Source: Kryptolebias marmoratus | Taxonomy: Eukaryota; Chordata; Actinopteri; Cyprinodontiformes; Rivulidae | Direction: 5' to 3' | Assembly: GCF_001649575.2 (NCBI RefSeq) | Contig: NC_051441.1 | Coordinates: 12,631,913 to 12,695,912, forward strand | DNA: 64,000 bases | Shown: positions 11,731 through 26,452 of the stretch, in pieces | Layout: each line of letters opens with the position of its first letter | How positions within the stretch are numbered: position 1 is the first letter of the stretch | Made by a program: the position numbers and the translations under genes | The notes under the pieces: generated by a model | What the model was told of the DNA's origin: nothing | What the model saw: the letters and a program-made list of their open reading frames with translations, nothing else | The model's database searches: none

Positions 11731-14700
11731 TTTCTGCTCACTGTTTGAGCTTGGAACCAGTTGTTTGTGCGTTCCTGCTCTGATTTGTATTTTTCTATGC
11801 TGCCTCGACACCCATTTTTTTTGTTAAAGTTTCAGTTCTATCCAGCTCCACCTTTTGGGTCAACATCTTCACTAAACGTGACAAAGTTAAGGGTCTCCAA
11901 GAGATGGGCAACCATGACCATCTGCCCTCTTTGTGTCGCAGGGACAGTAGTGTCTCATCTGAACTCCAGCTTCAGACTCCTGTATTACACATAAAGACAT
12001 GTTTATTTTTGTGAAGCTGAATGTGTTATCACTGTGACACTCACTGACCTTTGCCACATGACCGTTAACGAGCAGCTGATGAATATATTTTATTCGTTTG
12101 TTCTTCACGCAAAGTCCAACATCCTAATGAGGAGGACCGTGGTACCGGGGTCCTGATTTAATTATTTTATTCTAGATTATTTTATTGTGCTCTTTTTCGA
12201 AGCAATATACATTTGAGTAAATATTAACTATTAGCTGGACTTTTGCTGAAATGTGTGTCAGCTTCGATTTTATCTCAGTTTGCGGCCACGTTGTGTTTAT
12301 GTCGTGGCGTTTTTGTTTTTACACACACAACGCAGGTGGGCTCGGTGATGTCACTTCCCTCCCACACAGAACAAAGACGCTGAAGGCTACTCCTGTGTAG
12401 GTGGGCTGTGTGCACACGCGTGTGTTGTAGGAGGTGATAATGGGACCTCGGTGGGTGGTGTTGCATAAGAAAACGTCAGAACGCCGAAGAAAGGTTTGAC
12501 AGAGAGTGAAGGAAAGGGAGGGAGGGTATCACTTAATGTATCTTTATTATGCCTCCCCTCCTGTTTCACTCTCTCTGCCTTTCATAGCAGCCGAACTGTC
12601 CTTGGCACCCAGTGATGTCTGAGACAACTGCAGTTTGTAGAAATGGACTCCAGCACAGATCAGATCGACTAGCTGAAACTGAGATAGATGGTGTAGACAA
12701 ACACCATCTATCTCAGGTGGGACTTTAATGGTCATGCCTACCACCACCCCCCGGTGCCTTTCAGTGGTTTGGTCCATTCATTGCCTCGACCATCTTCACG
12801 GTCGCAGATCAGCTCACAGTGGATGTGTCTTCTGAGTAATGAACAACCACCAGGAAGAAGCAACTTTGCTAAGACTGAACAGGAACAGATTTCACTTCCT
12901 TCCGAATCATGTCAATGGTAAATACTGTAACAATTATTTCAAACTGGTCCAAATGTGCATATCTTTATTTCAAAAGAGCACTCCAGTACATTAATCATAT
13001 TATTCAGAACTTAAATGTTACCAAGTAAATCTATTTATTCACCAACCTGTTTACAAAACCTCCTAACTCCTCCCTAATGAAAGTGTCAAGCCAAAGGTTA
13101 GAAAGATTGATTTTATTTGACTACATGAGCTTATATAAGTGGTGTTTGACTTATCCTTTCCTTAACACTAACAGTTTGGGACTTTATACTGCATGTGCCC
13201 ACTCCTCTGAGTACAATTTGAGTACTGCTAGCACCACATATGGTGTCCCATTCCCCCAAGTGGGAAGCAGCCAACAGAAACAGTATTGCTGAAATCTTCT
13301 CGCATGAAGAACTCAAGAAACATTTAGGGCGCCATTGCATGTGTGAAAACTGCAAACGGATGTCCAAGTAGGTCTTTCTGCTGTATGTGGCTGGGATGGA
13401 AAAGTTGTTTCATTAGCTAATAGTTGTTCCTGTGACTAAAATGGGATGGTTGAGGTCAGTGAAGGTGGATTTAAGGTTTTGGCATCCTTATGAATGGAAA
13501 CTCATCGAGGGGTTTTCATCAAAGGAAGAGGCAGTGACTTCATGTGCTACCTAAACTGTTTGCAAAGCTCCTTTGGGATCATTTTGGCCTCTCTTTGCGT
13601 TCGTTTCACACATCAGATTCCAATCTTGTGTGACGTTAATTTGAGTGATAATGTAAAAACACACTGCAGCCAGGGTAGGAAGGAAATACTGTCGGTTTTC
13701 TCCTTTAAAGTGTTTTATAGACAGAGGTAACTGCTCCATTTTGGCAACTTCAACTTGAAATTATTTGAACTCCGGAGCACTGCACCAATGACTTGGTGAA
13801 GTTTAAAATGTTGATAGCCTCAAGTGAACAAGTAATTGTCCCAAGTGCATGCCTTTGCAGGAATGTTGAATGTAGGTTTGGCCGAGAGAACTCAGACAGC
13901 CTCCTTTCTTTGTGGCTCTGCGGAGCTCTACAGTAGCCACATTTCAGTCCTGATTTATTGTGCATCCCTCACGTTTGCTTTTTCCACCCTCAGGCTGATA
14001 GCAGTCCACAGCAGGCCTATAAAACATCAATCCCATCTTGTGATATAGTGCCCGCTGCGCTGACAGCCATCACAGAGGATTACTGAGTTTTCTGGCGGCT
14101 GCGGCCAGAACGTGGAAGGAGGATGTGTGGATAAGCTGCATATGGGTTCTGGCAGGTTGTGCCTCTGAAATAGGATCTGTAGGTCTCTCTTGAGAAAATG
14201 CAGATGGGATTAAACAGAATAAAATCAAATTACATGGAGTCTAATGACCAAATAGGAGGGGGAAAAAAAAAACTAATGATTTTACCACACACGTATAATG
14301 GAAATGTTTGTCTAAATAACTGAAATTAAGTCCTATTTTTTGTGACTGTGTTGTTTTTGTTGAACATATATTTGAAATGCAGGTCAGGTAACAGATTTTG
14401 AAGCTCTGGGGAGAGGATATGAATGTAAAAAAAAAACAAATGTGGAACAGATGGCTGTCTCCTGTGCACAGCATAGAAACCAGAGCCAATAATGGATGAA
14501 TTCCAGGTTTTATGAAAAAGCAGTAGGTGAGTTGATTTTCTCCTGTAAATTGTTTTTGTTTGTTTGTTTGTTTTGTTTTATTATTATTGTTTTTCTTTGT
14601 TTTAATGTTGTGACGTGCTGAATAAAACTACTCAGAGTTTGACTAAGAAATAATAAAACACCTCAAAGTGTTTGGAACCATCAAACTGAGAAATTAACCA

Positions 14701-15170
14701 TTTATATTTATATATTTTTGCATTTTATAGAAAAAAAATGACATAGTAGACTGGAATTTATATATAAACATATATATAGATATGTTTACATGAGGGAGAA
14801 GAGTGAGTGTTTTTACACATAAATACAAATACAAAACATGATAAAACAAGCTAAATTAAAATGAAAAAAGCATGTATTCATACAGCATTCACTGATATAT
14901 ACAGCATAACTTCAACTACTTTTACTTGTCATTTCATCTACATTAAAATATATTGAAATTAAATTATTTCTGAGAAAACATCTTGTTTGTGTGGGTTTAG
15001 CAGCCTTGTAGTCTTTGGAATAAAGGCTGTGATCACTGACAGCAACTGAACTGACAAACCACACCCAAATGGGTTTAAACATTAGACAAAGATAATAGGT
15101 GGAACAACTTCATACTTGTTAAACAGAAGATTAGACAGTTCAGAAGTTTGTGCCTGAGTAGTTTCTCTTT
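11731..15170. other. Intergenic, no gene seen
   Basis: Unique-looking sequence with a perfect hairpin at 12679-12716 and AT-rich tracts at 14540-14900. Open frames are short and show no protein features. Confidence 0.55.
12679..12716. repeat. Perfect 16-bp inverted repeat, 6-nt loop
   Basis: CTGAGATAGATGGTGT at 12679-12694 and its exact complement at 12701-12716 flank the loop AGACAA. It would form a strong DNA or RNA hairpin. No function is known. Confidence 0.85.

Positions 15171-15174
<4 letters not shown>

Positions 15175-15245
<71 letters not shown>
15175..15245. repeat. (CA)35 microsatellite
   Basis: About 71 bp of uninterrupted CA, the longest dinucleotide tract in the window and probably polymorphic. 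Confidence 0.95.
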
Positions 15246-15248
<3 letters not shown>

Positions 15249-15571
15249 TTCATAAAGTTTTAATAACAGCACAATGTAAAATACAACGTTGTCTTTATCA
15301 AGGGTTGTATTAACCATTTAAACCAGTTATTAGACTGCACCTGGGAAGTGTCTTGGCTCGCATGTATGTTTGCACTTCAGTAGAAATCGGTCTGATTTCG
15401 GACATTTCTCGGCTCTGCTCCACTCCTGCTGCAGACGTCAGCAGCCCGGCCAGCGGGCTGAGATGGATGGGATATGTAACAGATGGAAGGATCCAGGAGA
15501 GGATGACAGAGAACTAAAAAGTAGGAAATGAGGAAGAGAGCGACATGTGATGGGGAGATTTGGAGAAGATG

Positions 15572-15835
15572 GGTTAGTCAGCCTTGCAGCAACAAGGCTC
15601 TGGGTTTGATTTGCAGCTAAGGGGTTTGTTAGGTTAATTAGTGATTTTAAATTGTGAATGCATTGTAATAGTTGCTTGTCTTTGTGTTGGCCCTTTGATT
15701 AACTGGTGACTGTCCACCATGAGTCCTGTCTCTCGCACAATCACCCCTGGAAATAGGCACCAGCTCCCCTCAATCCTGAACAGGCTGAACAGGATCAAGC
15801 AGCTATTGAAAACAGACAGAAGTATAGATGGAGAA
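15572..15835 (+). mobile_element. Degraded SINE-like teleost repeat
   Basis: Pieces occur in the order of a very common fish repeat: 'gttagtcagccttgcagcaa', 'ggctctgggtttgatt', 'ttaggttaattagtgat', 'gtctttgtgttggccct', 'gcaccagctcccctca', 'ggatcaagcagctattga'. It carries internal deletions. Fragments of the same family lie at 31556-31640 and 36733-36800. Confidence 0.75.
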
Positions 15836-17345
15836 ATGATGAGCAGAGCTGCAGAGAGTGGTCAAAAGGCAAAAGCAATGAATAAAAATATCAGATGTTT
15901 AACTAGAAAATACCTGTAATCACAAGTAAAGCCTAAGTATATTCATAAGAAAATAGATACCATACTAAAATAGAATAAATTATTGTGCTGTGGTGATAAT
16001 TCTAGTTTATTATTATACCTTATGAGCAGTAATAATGTAATAACCAGTTATTTATACAGCAACTAATCCACCATTTTTGTTTATGTAGGTCATGACAACG
16101 TTGCTTTGTAAAAAAGAAAAAGTGTTCAGTGCTAGCAGGGCTTCAAATTTTAAGCACAAAGTTTTTTTATTGCTAAATTCTTACTAAATATCTATAATTT
16201 TCAGTGATGATGTGCTCAAAGATTTCCAGGTGCTCATTGCAAAGTATAAAATCAAACATAAAAAGGTTATATTGACTTATTTCAAACGGTGCAATTTTAA
16301 AAAAGACTGGAGGAACTTGCGGGTATGCATTCAACGTAAACAAAACACTTTTATCTGCAAACTTTACTCAACAAGTCTGAGTATAAATACGTACCATTGC
16401 ATCAAAATTGTTAGATTTCTCCACCCAAACCACTCCATGGATGCTGCCGTTTTGACATATTTCCCATCACTTCAGCTACTTCTGTAGGTGAACAAAGGCA
16501 CAATTTTTTTAATTTAAGAACACATCAGCTACGGATATGAGAAGAAAGTAGGGATTTAGTTTTTCTTATATGATTTTTTAAAAATCGGACTACGGCTAAT
16601 TGCTCTACAGTTTGGTGGAGGTGTTCTCCCTGTGAAAAATATGTTTGTTTTGGGTCAAACATCACATGCATCAATAAATGTCTCACATAGGCATGCTTTC
16701 ATTACTGATTATAGCTACCGACTCTTTATTTTGCACATTTTCGCATGAGTTTTACTTTTTGCTTAATGATGATGACAACAGAAACTCAGCAGAACATTAC
16801 AGAGACTATATTTCCATGAAAAGCTAATTAATGCAAACTCAGACACTAAAAGCTATTACCTCTGGAACACAAAAAGTGCAGTCCCAGACAAACTGCACAA
16901 ACTCCCAGAAACACACTCACACAGCCATCAGAAACGAGTCAGTGAGTGTCCTCATTGGACAAACAGGTACCTGTGGGCTGACAGCTGAAAACGCAGTGCT
17001 GTAACACCATGTGACAGGTTGCAGAGTCAGAGACGGCCATGTGGCAGCTCAGTGCCCTGCAGGGAGGCAGTCTTTAATGAAGCCCGCAGTTGGGCTGCCT
17101 CGGGGGAGAAACTGTTGTTAACCTGACTCCGCGGGCGGTTTCTGATAGGTAGTTCAAGGGAGGAGGAAAAATATGGGGTGGGGAAAAAGACTGGAGGAAA
17201 TTTAAAATGTTGCTTTTAATTTGATTTTATGTTGAAAAATGAGAGAATTGCAGCTTTTTGTGTTTTTTTTTTGGTAAAGTCTTGGACATAACACCATGCA
17301 TGATTTCATGCAATGTTACAAGATGTCATGCTTAGAGTATGTGAT
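15836..17345. other. Intergenic, no gene seen
   Basis: AT-rich unique sequence without recognisable elements. Confidence 0.55.
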
Positions 17346-17885
17346 GTGAATGACTCAGCTGCAGCCACACCCAATTAGCTCAATATCTGTAAAATTGACT
17401 GAATTATAGCCACTTTAATGGCCATTTTGACTCGGGTTGCCTCAAAGATTGGGCAAGGAATAGAGGTACAACCAATGATTTTTATTGTATTTTATTTTTT
17501 TAAATTTATTAAAAATCTGTCCAGTGCTGCATTTGATATCTTGCTAACTAACAGACAAACAGAAGCTGACTGCAGGTAATGGTAACATTTTAAACAAAGA
17601 TCTCAGAATATGTGTTGGCAATCACTCTCAGCTACTACCACACCAAAGTTTAGGTCAAGATCTGTAAAACTCACTTATTTATTGCTACTATTTTTTTCAA
17701 TAGGTCAGTTGTCTGTGGCAGTCATCCTGTATCAAGTTTATTTCAAAAGTTCAAATTTATTCACTGCTTCATGAAATATTTTGGTAACAGACAGACATAT
17801 GAACATACACAGAGACATCAGCAAAAACAATATAGTCTCCCTTCGCCTACTCGGCCATGGCAAGGAGGCAGAAAAAAGAAAAAAA
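17346..17885 (+). mobile_element. 'gccatcttg' dispersed repeat, copy 1
   Basis: A divergent copy of a repeat also at 30215-30720, 33228-33760 (reverse) and 44690-45300. Shared marks are 'agctcaatatctgtaaaattgactga', 'gtggcagtcatc', 'catgaaatattttggtaacagacagac', and a 3' end reading 'cttcgcctactcggccatgg'. Confidence 0.7.
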
Positions 17886-20379
17886 CGGATAATGGAAATA
17901 CTGGAATCAATGTTGCTCGTAATCACACAGGTTGTACGGATGATGTAACGCTGGTACAGTCATCCGTCAGATGATGTCAGCCGTCAGGGATCATCTGCAG
18001 AGGTGTGAAGGTAAATAATTTCACACATCTTCTCCGTTGTCTCCAGTCGCTCTTGGACAGGATCAAATTTGAGAATGTAAACACTGTTATCACGCCAGAG
18101 ATGAAAATATAACGTTGTCCACATGCCGTAAGTCTCTGGTTCCCTCCTCCCACCCTGCAACTGAAGCTCCGCTTGTATTCATTGTAGCTCGACAATTTCA
18201 CACAATAGACACAGTAATGACTGGGTACGGAATGACGCATGCACACACACACAATCACAAAATAGAAACATATACTGACTCTTTACTGAGACCACAGGCT
18301 TTCAGTGAACCACAACCTAAAGATCATCATTTCGCCTCTGCCTTCCCCTTCCACAGGAAACTGCGAGCACTGATTATATGCTATTTGTTTAAGTTATATG
18401 TGTTTTTATGTGTGAGACCAGAGGAGAAGTTACTTATAAAAATTCTGAGGTTAACAAAGGAACACATTTTAATTTTTTATTATTATTTTTTTGCCATCTA
18501 GCATAAAAATTCTAATCTAGTTTCACGCAACATGATTTAATAACTGCACTGATCCTGAGAGCAAAATATAACTGTTTCACTCTGAATGCACAAACGGTAA
18601 TGTGACAGCGATTTTAAAAACACCAATATTGTTAAGTTTGTGCATTTTTCTTAAAAAGTAAGTTAATTGTTTTATCCTAAATGTCCCACAAAAAATGCAG
18701 CTTGATTACGTGATAAGAAATGTGGTTTTGAAATAAGAATGCTGTTTTTTGTCAACCAATATTAGACAAAATAAAACTGTCAACACGTTTTGACCCAAAA
18801 ACAAGCGGCCATTTTTATAGATATAGAGCTAAGGTTTGTAGTGGTAGTAGCTGAGAGTCACCCCCTTGATTTGGGAAGAGCAAAAAGTGTTCCTTCAAGG
18901 AAAGCCTCTATCATTTTTTTAAGTTTATTTATACTCTTGGATAAAAGTAAAATGTGTTTAGAAATAGATTAGAAAATATTTTCCTCTTTACTGAAACACA
19001 TGTTTATCTTAAATAATCAGTTGCAGAGATATTTATATCTTTAAATTTGTATCTAGAGCATTTGGGAGAGACTGTTGTACTCCCAAACAAAATAAGTCAA
19101 CAATAGTTTTAGATGCAGTTTGCTTATTTATATTTATTCAAAACCAGTCTTTGTTGCTGTCAAGGCTTTTTAAAAGTAGCAGAATGCCAACTAAAACTTC
19201 CAAATTTTTAAAGTTTTTAAAGGAACTGAAGAGATCTCAATGCGTATTTCTATTCAAATAATATTTGTGAATAAAGTGAAATCTTTTACAAGGTAGAAAA
19301 GCAACAATAACTAGAAGTCATAACATTCATCTCCCGAATGAACATTTTAATATATGATTTGCTAAAATAGCACAAAGTACGCAGAAGTTAGATTGCAAAA
19401 AGTGTTTCAGAAATGTAAAAAACAAGTAAACAGCAGTGTGAATGCTGAACCAGCAATTTATTGGATTCAGATAAATGCAGGCAGAGGAAAAGCTGCTTGT
19501 TCTGAAGCAAGCACAGTGAGCTCTCCTATTGTATTACACACATATGCAAAAGACAAGAGACTAAACCTGCAATCAAACGTTGCTATCCGACTCCTGCTTC
19601 AGTAATAGAAACCTTTACAGTCAGACGCCTGAAACTCGGGACGAACAGTTTATTTCCATCAGTATGAGATATCTCAGTGACAGACCGATATTTAAAACTG
19701 ACATCTGATGAAGGTGGTGACACGTTCAGCTACTGCGGAGCCACGGTGGCGGCAGTCGAACGTTTTCTGCTTTGCGCTATATTTGCTTTGTTGATGGGAA
19801 CTCGCAGCTCTTATATGTGAGACTGGGCGAAGTTATGGCTGAACTGTAAAACTGATCATTTTTCTTCACCTTTGGTAATTGGAGGACAAAGCCACATTAC
19901 GATACAAGAAGGACACGACGGTTGAATGGCAAAGGTTTTCATCATTATGTCCAAACAGCAAAGGCCCGCTGGGTTCAAACGTGATCTATGAAAGGCTCCC
20001 AGATAAAATGCAGATCTATTTGTTCTAATGAGGTTTGACAGCCTCGGGCTTTCGCTTGCAGAGGGACATTGATTTTAGTCACGAGGGTTTACTGCGAGAA
20101 ATAATGTCTGAGCTCAGATCTGGTAATAACACCACATCCAAATAACTGTGTTCTAGTTTTAGTTCAGTAAAAAAGAAAAAAAGACAAACAACATTTAGTG
20201 AAACCATTAAGTTTGCTAATTGTTGTCCTCAGTTGGCAGGGTAACTGTTACCAATAATACAAGCCAATAACAATGTATTTCTCTGCATTATATGCATACA
20301 AACAATGTTGCAACATGTTTCTGAACAAATGTATGTGACTGATTTAATGGGAAATAAAGAAATAGAAGTAAAAACAGTT

Positions 20380-20600
20380 TATTACTGCAGGCTTTCATCT
20401 GTGAGGCAGCCATATTGGATTTTGAGGTCACGAGTCTCGAGCTGGAATTCAGACATTAGCGGCGTTCCAGTTGATTCTTTTTCCCAATTTGGCACCTGGA
20501 AGTTTCAGACTTTTGAATATAAATGGAACGCACCAGGAGTCACAAACAACGCGTTGTCGGCCCACTTGTTGCTCTCACAAGCTTCGCTAACGTGCTAGAC
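20380..20600 (+). repeat. 'cagccatattggat' dispersed repeat fragment
   Basis: Shares 'cagccatattggat', 'tcacgagtc' and 'gcgttccagttga' type segments with 43101-43290 in wfikkn2 intron 1, in the opposite relative order. Probably a non-autonomous DNA element. Boundaries are uncertain. Confidence 0.4.
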
Positions 20601-23600
20601 CATCTGGTTCTTTCTGTTTTTGAAATCGCACACTAACAACCTCATGCTAGCTATGACCAAATTTAACACGGAAACAAACGAATAGTGGGAATTTCCGTCA
20701 ACATGTAACTCAAAACAGGGAACTGCAATTTGCCTTTTCTACATCAGGCTTAAGAAATCTTGTAATATGTGTTGCAATGAGCAGCGATTAGCTCAGCATC
20801 AGGAAGCTTGTAGTTTTGTTTCTTAAATCTACAGAAAACATTTCTTCAGTCTTGCTCACTGTCAGTCAAACATTCTTTTGTTGATTCTCATTAATAGTGG
20901 AGGAAGAATATACCCTACAATGCAAGAGTCTGCTGAAGCCACAGTGTGGTTTCAACATCTAGCTTGACTTTCTTGTAGTCTTTTTATTTTACCCTCACCT
21001 CCTTTGCCACTAACAGCATGTTTGTCCTTAGAGGAGGACTGAAATAGATAGTGAACCAGCCAAACTATACAAAGTGGACATCTGATGCAGTGTGCTAAGA
21101 ATAAGGACATGAGTCAACAGCGCTGTTCCCAGTCAGAAGGGACGAGCCACTGACTGCAACACATTTTCCCAGAGAACAGATAAAAGTTGGTCAAGAGGGA
21201 AGGCTGTGTTCTATTTCACTTCTTTCTGTTTGCTTGTTTTGTTTTTTTTTGCTGTCGACTTTATAATACGTGTTATGTTAGATGTTGTGCAAAATGTGTG
21301 TTAAATTAATCGTTACGCAGACTGCTCTTTACCAAACCATTTAGAAAATCTAGGCCTATTGTTCACCTTTAGAGAAGTGTTCGGCGCAGGTTTTCTTTAG
21401 GTATTACGCAATGTGCTTCAAAAAAAAAAAAAAAGCAGGTCAAACTAATCTCACACACCTACCTCCCTCTCAGCTAAAATCCCCAGTTCGTGTCTTCGAA
21501 TCCAGCCCGGATGTTCCACTAGAGACAGAAACACACAAATCATCATTTATCATAATGTCAGCGAGTGCGACTGGGGCCCATAGTGTAAAGAGATAAGGGA
21601 CGCCCTCGGCTTTCAAATTCATAGTAAACGAGCAAATGAGCGCGCTTCCAAAAACACCCCATGAACACATAAACAAATTCATTAACAATTTCTTTTTAGC
21701 TTGTTTTTTATTTTATCTCTGTGTATCGCTTTGTGCATCATCTTTAAAAGCCTAAATGCAGTCATGAAAATATGATTTCTTTGTTTCAGAATCAAAAGAG
21801 TTTAATCTCTTGACTAAGTCCACCTTTGCAGTTGATCTACTTGCAGCACCTATCACATGTTTGTGATCATTAGAATTGGTTTCCTTTAGCCGTCACTGCT
21901 GTTATCATAGTAACCATGACAACAGAGTGCCTGCTGCCTTAATAAAGCAGGAAATACGTAGAGCCTGATGCTTTGTGGTTGTTGACTGAGCTGCATCTCC
22001 ACATGATTTTCAGCTCCATGTCCCAACCTTGATGCCTCACAGTAACACCCTGGGAAGTGAAATCGGTGACTCAGTAACCCAAACCACCCACTATAGCATC
22101 AGTCTTTTCACAAACTCCACCCATCTGATTTAGGGAGCCCATATTTCACCTCCTCCCTACCGTTTGACCACCGTCCCGAGCCTCGCCGCTTGCTTGTTTG
22201 CTGTCAAATGACACGCTGTGCCGATTGTAAGTGATTCAGCTGACTCACAAAGCAGTGTGGGCTGCCAACGACTGCCCTCCTCACTCCAACACTAAAACAC
22301 AGCTGTGAGATACAGAACTAAGCTGAAAGAAGATGAGCAGAAACATGTAGAAAATAGTCCCTTTAAACCACTCTTTCAGGCCAGCTACCTATTCATATGC
22401 ACAAAGTTTGGGGATTTATCCAAACATACAACAGAACTTTCCCTAAAGTCTTTTTCTTTCTTCTCTGTTTGCTACTGTTTTACTTCTAAAACTCCAGCCT
22501 GGCAAAAGTGGTTATAAATTAATAATTTTCTCCCCAGAGAGCCCCAGAGTGAGTCATTCCTCCAATTACAACTTACAGAAAGTAAACACAGGAACACATG
22601 AAGGCAGGCAGAGAACCCCCCTGGGGCACACCACCTACCCCTTTTACACATCACACAAGAATACACACGCAGAAGAACACACAGCCTACCCTCGTGCCGG
22701 TTCCATATAAGACAGACCTACTTCTGCCAATGAGAAAAAGGGCCGCATTACAAGTCTTTTTCTCTTTTTTTTTCTTTCAGTCATTAAAACTGTTTTGTCA
22801 GCTTGAACTATTTTCCCTCATTTATATTTGAAGGAAAGGTGCACTGTTTTTCTAAACTGTGGTTTAAACGACTCATGCGAGAGACGTAATATGCAGAGCA
22901 GGGATGAAAATAGACATTTTGTGTCAGAGCTAATGAATGGTGTGCCTGCTGTGTTTGGTAATGCCCTGAAATCAAGTACACTTTGAGGCTCAGGACATTG
23001 GCCGCTAGGCCTCATTAGCTCTAAGGGACAAGGTTGTCGCCCTAACGCCACACACACGCGCGCACACCCACCCCCGCACACAAACAGACTCAGTCCGCAT
23101 GACTTGACCCATGTGTGAGTGAAATGGAAGGTAGCAATTAATCATCTACATTGTGCAGAGGCACCCATTTAGTCTGAGGCAATGCAAGGTCATACACCCA
23201 CCTTTGCATAGCTGATGTCAGCATCGCACCTAAACAAACACACAAACACTTACACATTGCAATCAGCATTAAAATGTGTGTATATAATACCAGTACGGGT
23301 CTTATATAATAGTGCCTAATAGTTTTGAAAAGAGGAATTTTTACAATAGTGCTTGCTTTAGTATAGTTTTAAAATCTATAATGATCTCAGTTGTGTATCT
23401 TGCTATGATTTAAGATGTTCTTTTAGATGAGTTTAACTGTAGAAATGTTAGACTGAATTTTTCTCTGTTTTCTAAGAATCTTCTTATTAGTGAAGACTAT
23501 AAATCAAGGAAACCTTATATATATATGTGTATAGTAGTTTTTAACTCCCTAACATCAAATTAATAGTACTGTGAGGTCAGTGCTTCCTAAACGACAAACT

Positions 23601-24284
23601 TCATGAACTTAACATATTATTTCACCATTGTAAACCTAAACTTTACCACCTCTGTTTCACCCCCCCCCACACACCCCAATCATTCAGTCCTCCCCAACCC
23701 CATCATGCTCCAAAATACCCACCCCACCCCACGGCCCTGGTTTATAATCAGAGTTGCCGAGCTAAGCAGAGTGAAAGCACAGGAAAGACAGTGGGGGCCG
23801 GAGCTCGACCCCCATTCAGCTCAGTCAGAGGGCCGGCCCGCACCCCGAAAGCTCAGATTACTTCCCACATAATGAGAGGCCTGGCTCAGCAGGCTGTGCC
23901 TCTCTGCCCCCCCCCCCTGCACCTCTATCACACAGACACACAGGCACGCCCACTGTGGTATTATTGCTGAAGTCCTGCTCTGTTCTGTTCCTCTCTCTGG
24001 TTACTGCACAGACAACTGCCAGCACAGCTGCTTTCACATGGCACTGTGTGGCTGGGAGAAACACACGCAGATCTGGTGTCTGCATGGGTTTGACAGTGTG
24101 AGGTTCTGGTTCTAAGAATAAAGGTCAGTGTCTCACACCCCAGCAGATATTACCATGGGAGGAAGTAAATATAAACCTTCTAATTCTTGGGTGTTTAGTT
24201 TCAAAACGCAAATCACATCGGAGCCTACTAGATCAGAAAATTAGGTAAAACAAACAGCTGAACACGGAAGTCCCAGTTCAGATA

Positions 24285-24440
24285 TTTTAAAGTTTGGAAA
24301 GGTTATGAATAATTATCATAGTACCTGTTGTACATAGCTCTTTGGAGTTTGGAGAAGTACTGATTAGGTCTGACTAGATTGACAAGCTAATAGCTGCCCT
24401 CTTAAACCAACTCTAATCTCATAAATTACACAGTGATTCA
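24285..24440 (+). mobile_element. Foldback/MITE family fragment
   Basis: 'gttcagatattttaaag', 'acctgttgtacatagctctttg' and 'tgacaagctaatagctgccct' match the family at 41619-42264 and 45709-46240. Confidence 0.5.
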
Positions 24441-26452
24441 TGTAAACACTACTTTATAAACCTACATGCTTTAAAGTCATTTATTAGTTGTAACTTGTAA
24501 ATCCTCCTTTAATAGTAAGAACAACTCAGAGTTACTGACAGTGTTATATTTCAGGATTTTGCCTGCCACAAATAAAACTTTTTTGTCCACGTTGTCTATA
24601 AATATGCAAGTTTGGCCCATTTCACACCTCCATCTGCTGTGACACTGGGTAGAGCTGTGTCTGCACTGCTATGGTGATTTCTTGCAACTTTGAAATTGCA
24701 AATGTAACCGAGGAAGTCAAGCTGCTCGGGCTGTGGAAGTCTGAACAAGCAGACAGGCCAGACTGACTGTGTTGGAACAATAGTGGTGCACCAGCAGGAT
24801 TTACATGCAGTTATCAGATGGAGGCCTGAGGCTGGGACCAGCTAAACCTGCGAGGACAGAGTAATTAACATTTACCTGTTTAAACATGTACATGTGAAGA
24901 AGAAGTGAAGACATTTTCATTTGTTTTAATCTGAATCATTCTCTAAGGGGTGTGGTTGAGAAAAGGGATCAGTCTCCAAATGTTAGTAAAAGTCCATTTT
25001 AAGCAGTCGTGCAATAAATAAATAAAAAAAAACAATTAACCTTCAACGGGATAACGATTCTCTGTGTGTCATTCCTGAAAACCAACTACAAAGCAGCGAC
25101 AGAAACACAATTTGAAGTTTTATGGCCATCACAGTCCACTAGCTTGAGCTTCATGGAAAATCTGTGGGCAGGTTTTAAACCTGCTGTGTGTGCAAGATGG
25201 CCTAAAATAGCTTAGAATTCAAGGAACTGTGAGAAAAGTGGGTAAAAATTCCAAGCTAAGGACAGATATTCTTTAGTTTCTGGTCTGTTTGCTGCAAGGG
25301 ATGTTTTTTTTTCCTAGGTTAGTGTCAAATGTCTGAATTCAGGTAATTCAGGTAATTCTTGGAGTGATTTGAATGTCTGTTTCATTAGAGATGTTATTTT
25401 ATTGGATAAATATCATGGTAAGAGGCTGGGAAATAAACGATCATCATCATCATCATTATTAGCTCATTACTCATTATCACCGTTTCAGTTTGGTTTTCAC
25501 ACAGCGAACCTTCTCCGTTTCCTGAAATTGACTGGAACAAAACATTATTCAAAAAAAAGAAATGAAAAAAAAGTGATGTAACTTGGGCTACAGTGAACAG
25601 TTTATCCGCTTTCAGCTCCTGTTTGTGAGGACCTTACAAAACCATATTGAAACACGGCCTTTTCTGGAAGCTCGGTGTGTGTGTGTGTGGAGGGCTGTGA
25701 CAAAGCCTGGCTCCTTCACAAACACACGGATCCATTCAGAGCACAATTCACAGCCCGCTCACTCACATGTTGGCCAGCTTTGTGTTTATTCCTCCATGCT
25801 TTCAGAGCACCAAGGCCATTAGCATTGTGAAAAGCTGGACTGGGGCACAATGAGCTTGTTTATGCATGTGTGTGTCTTTATGTTTCAGTGCATCAATGAT
25901 ATATGTGCCCATTTGTGCAAAAGGGGCATAGGCTTGTTTGTAAACAGAGCAATATTACATCTAAATGGATGTCTTTTTGTCCCCACCTCTTTGAGAGTTC
26001 CCTCAGAAGTCTAGCTGTTTATGTTATGCGAGTCTGTCTAATAAAGGGAAGGAGTGAGGTCAGAGACTTTTGCCACAAAGGCTCCCAGCCCAAGGTCTAC
26101 TGGAGTACAAGCAGCCTTTGTCGAGGCCATGTGGGGAGTGATCTGTGCTGCATTACAATGAATCAGAGACTAGAGGGAAAGGGGGAGGGGGGCGGGTATA
26201 TAGAGAAGGAAGAAATACTGTAATAACTTGTATTGATTAGCAAGAAAGAATTCAACTTAATGGCGCATCTACATTTACTGCTGCCCACAGAACAACGGGA
26301 ACACACGAAACTCTTAATGCACTTTCTCTGAATATACGTACGTTCCTCTTACTTCACACAGCGTGACGTGATCTCAGTTTGTGTTACCGTATGGTTGCAT
26401 ATTGTCCTTTTCTTATTGGGACAGTGCCGAGTGATTTTCCAAGGGGACAATG

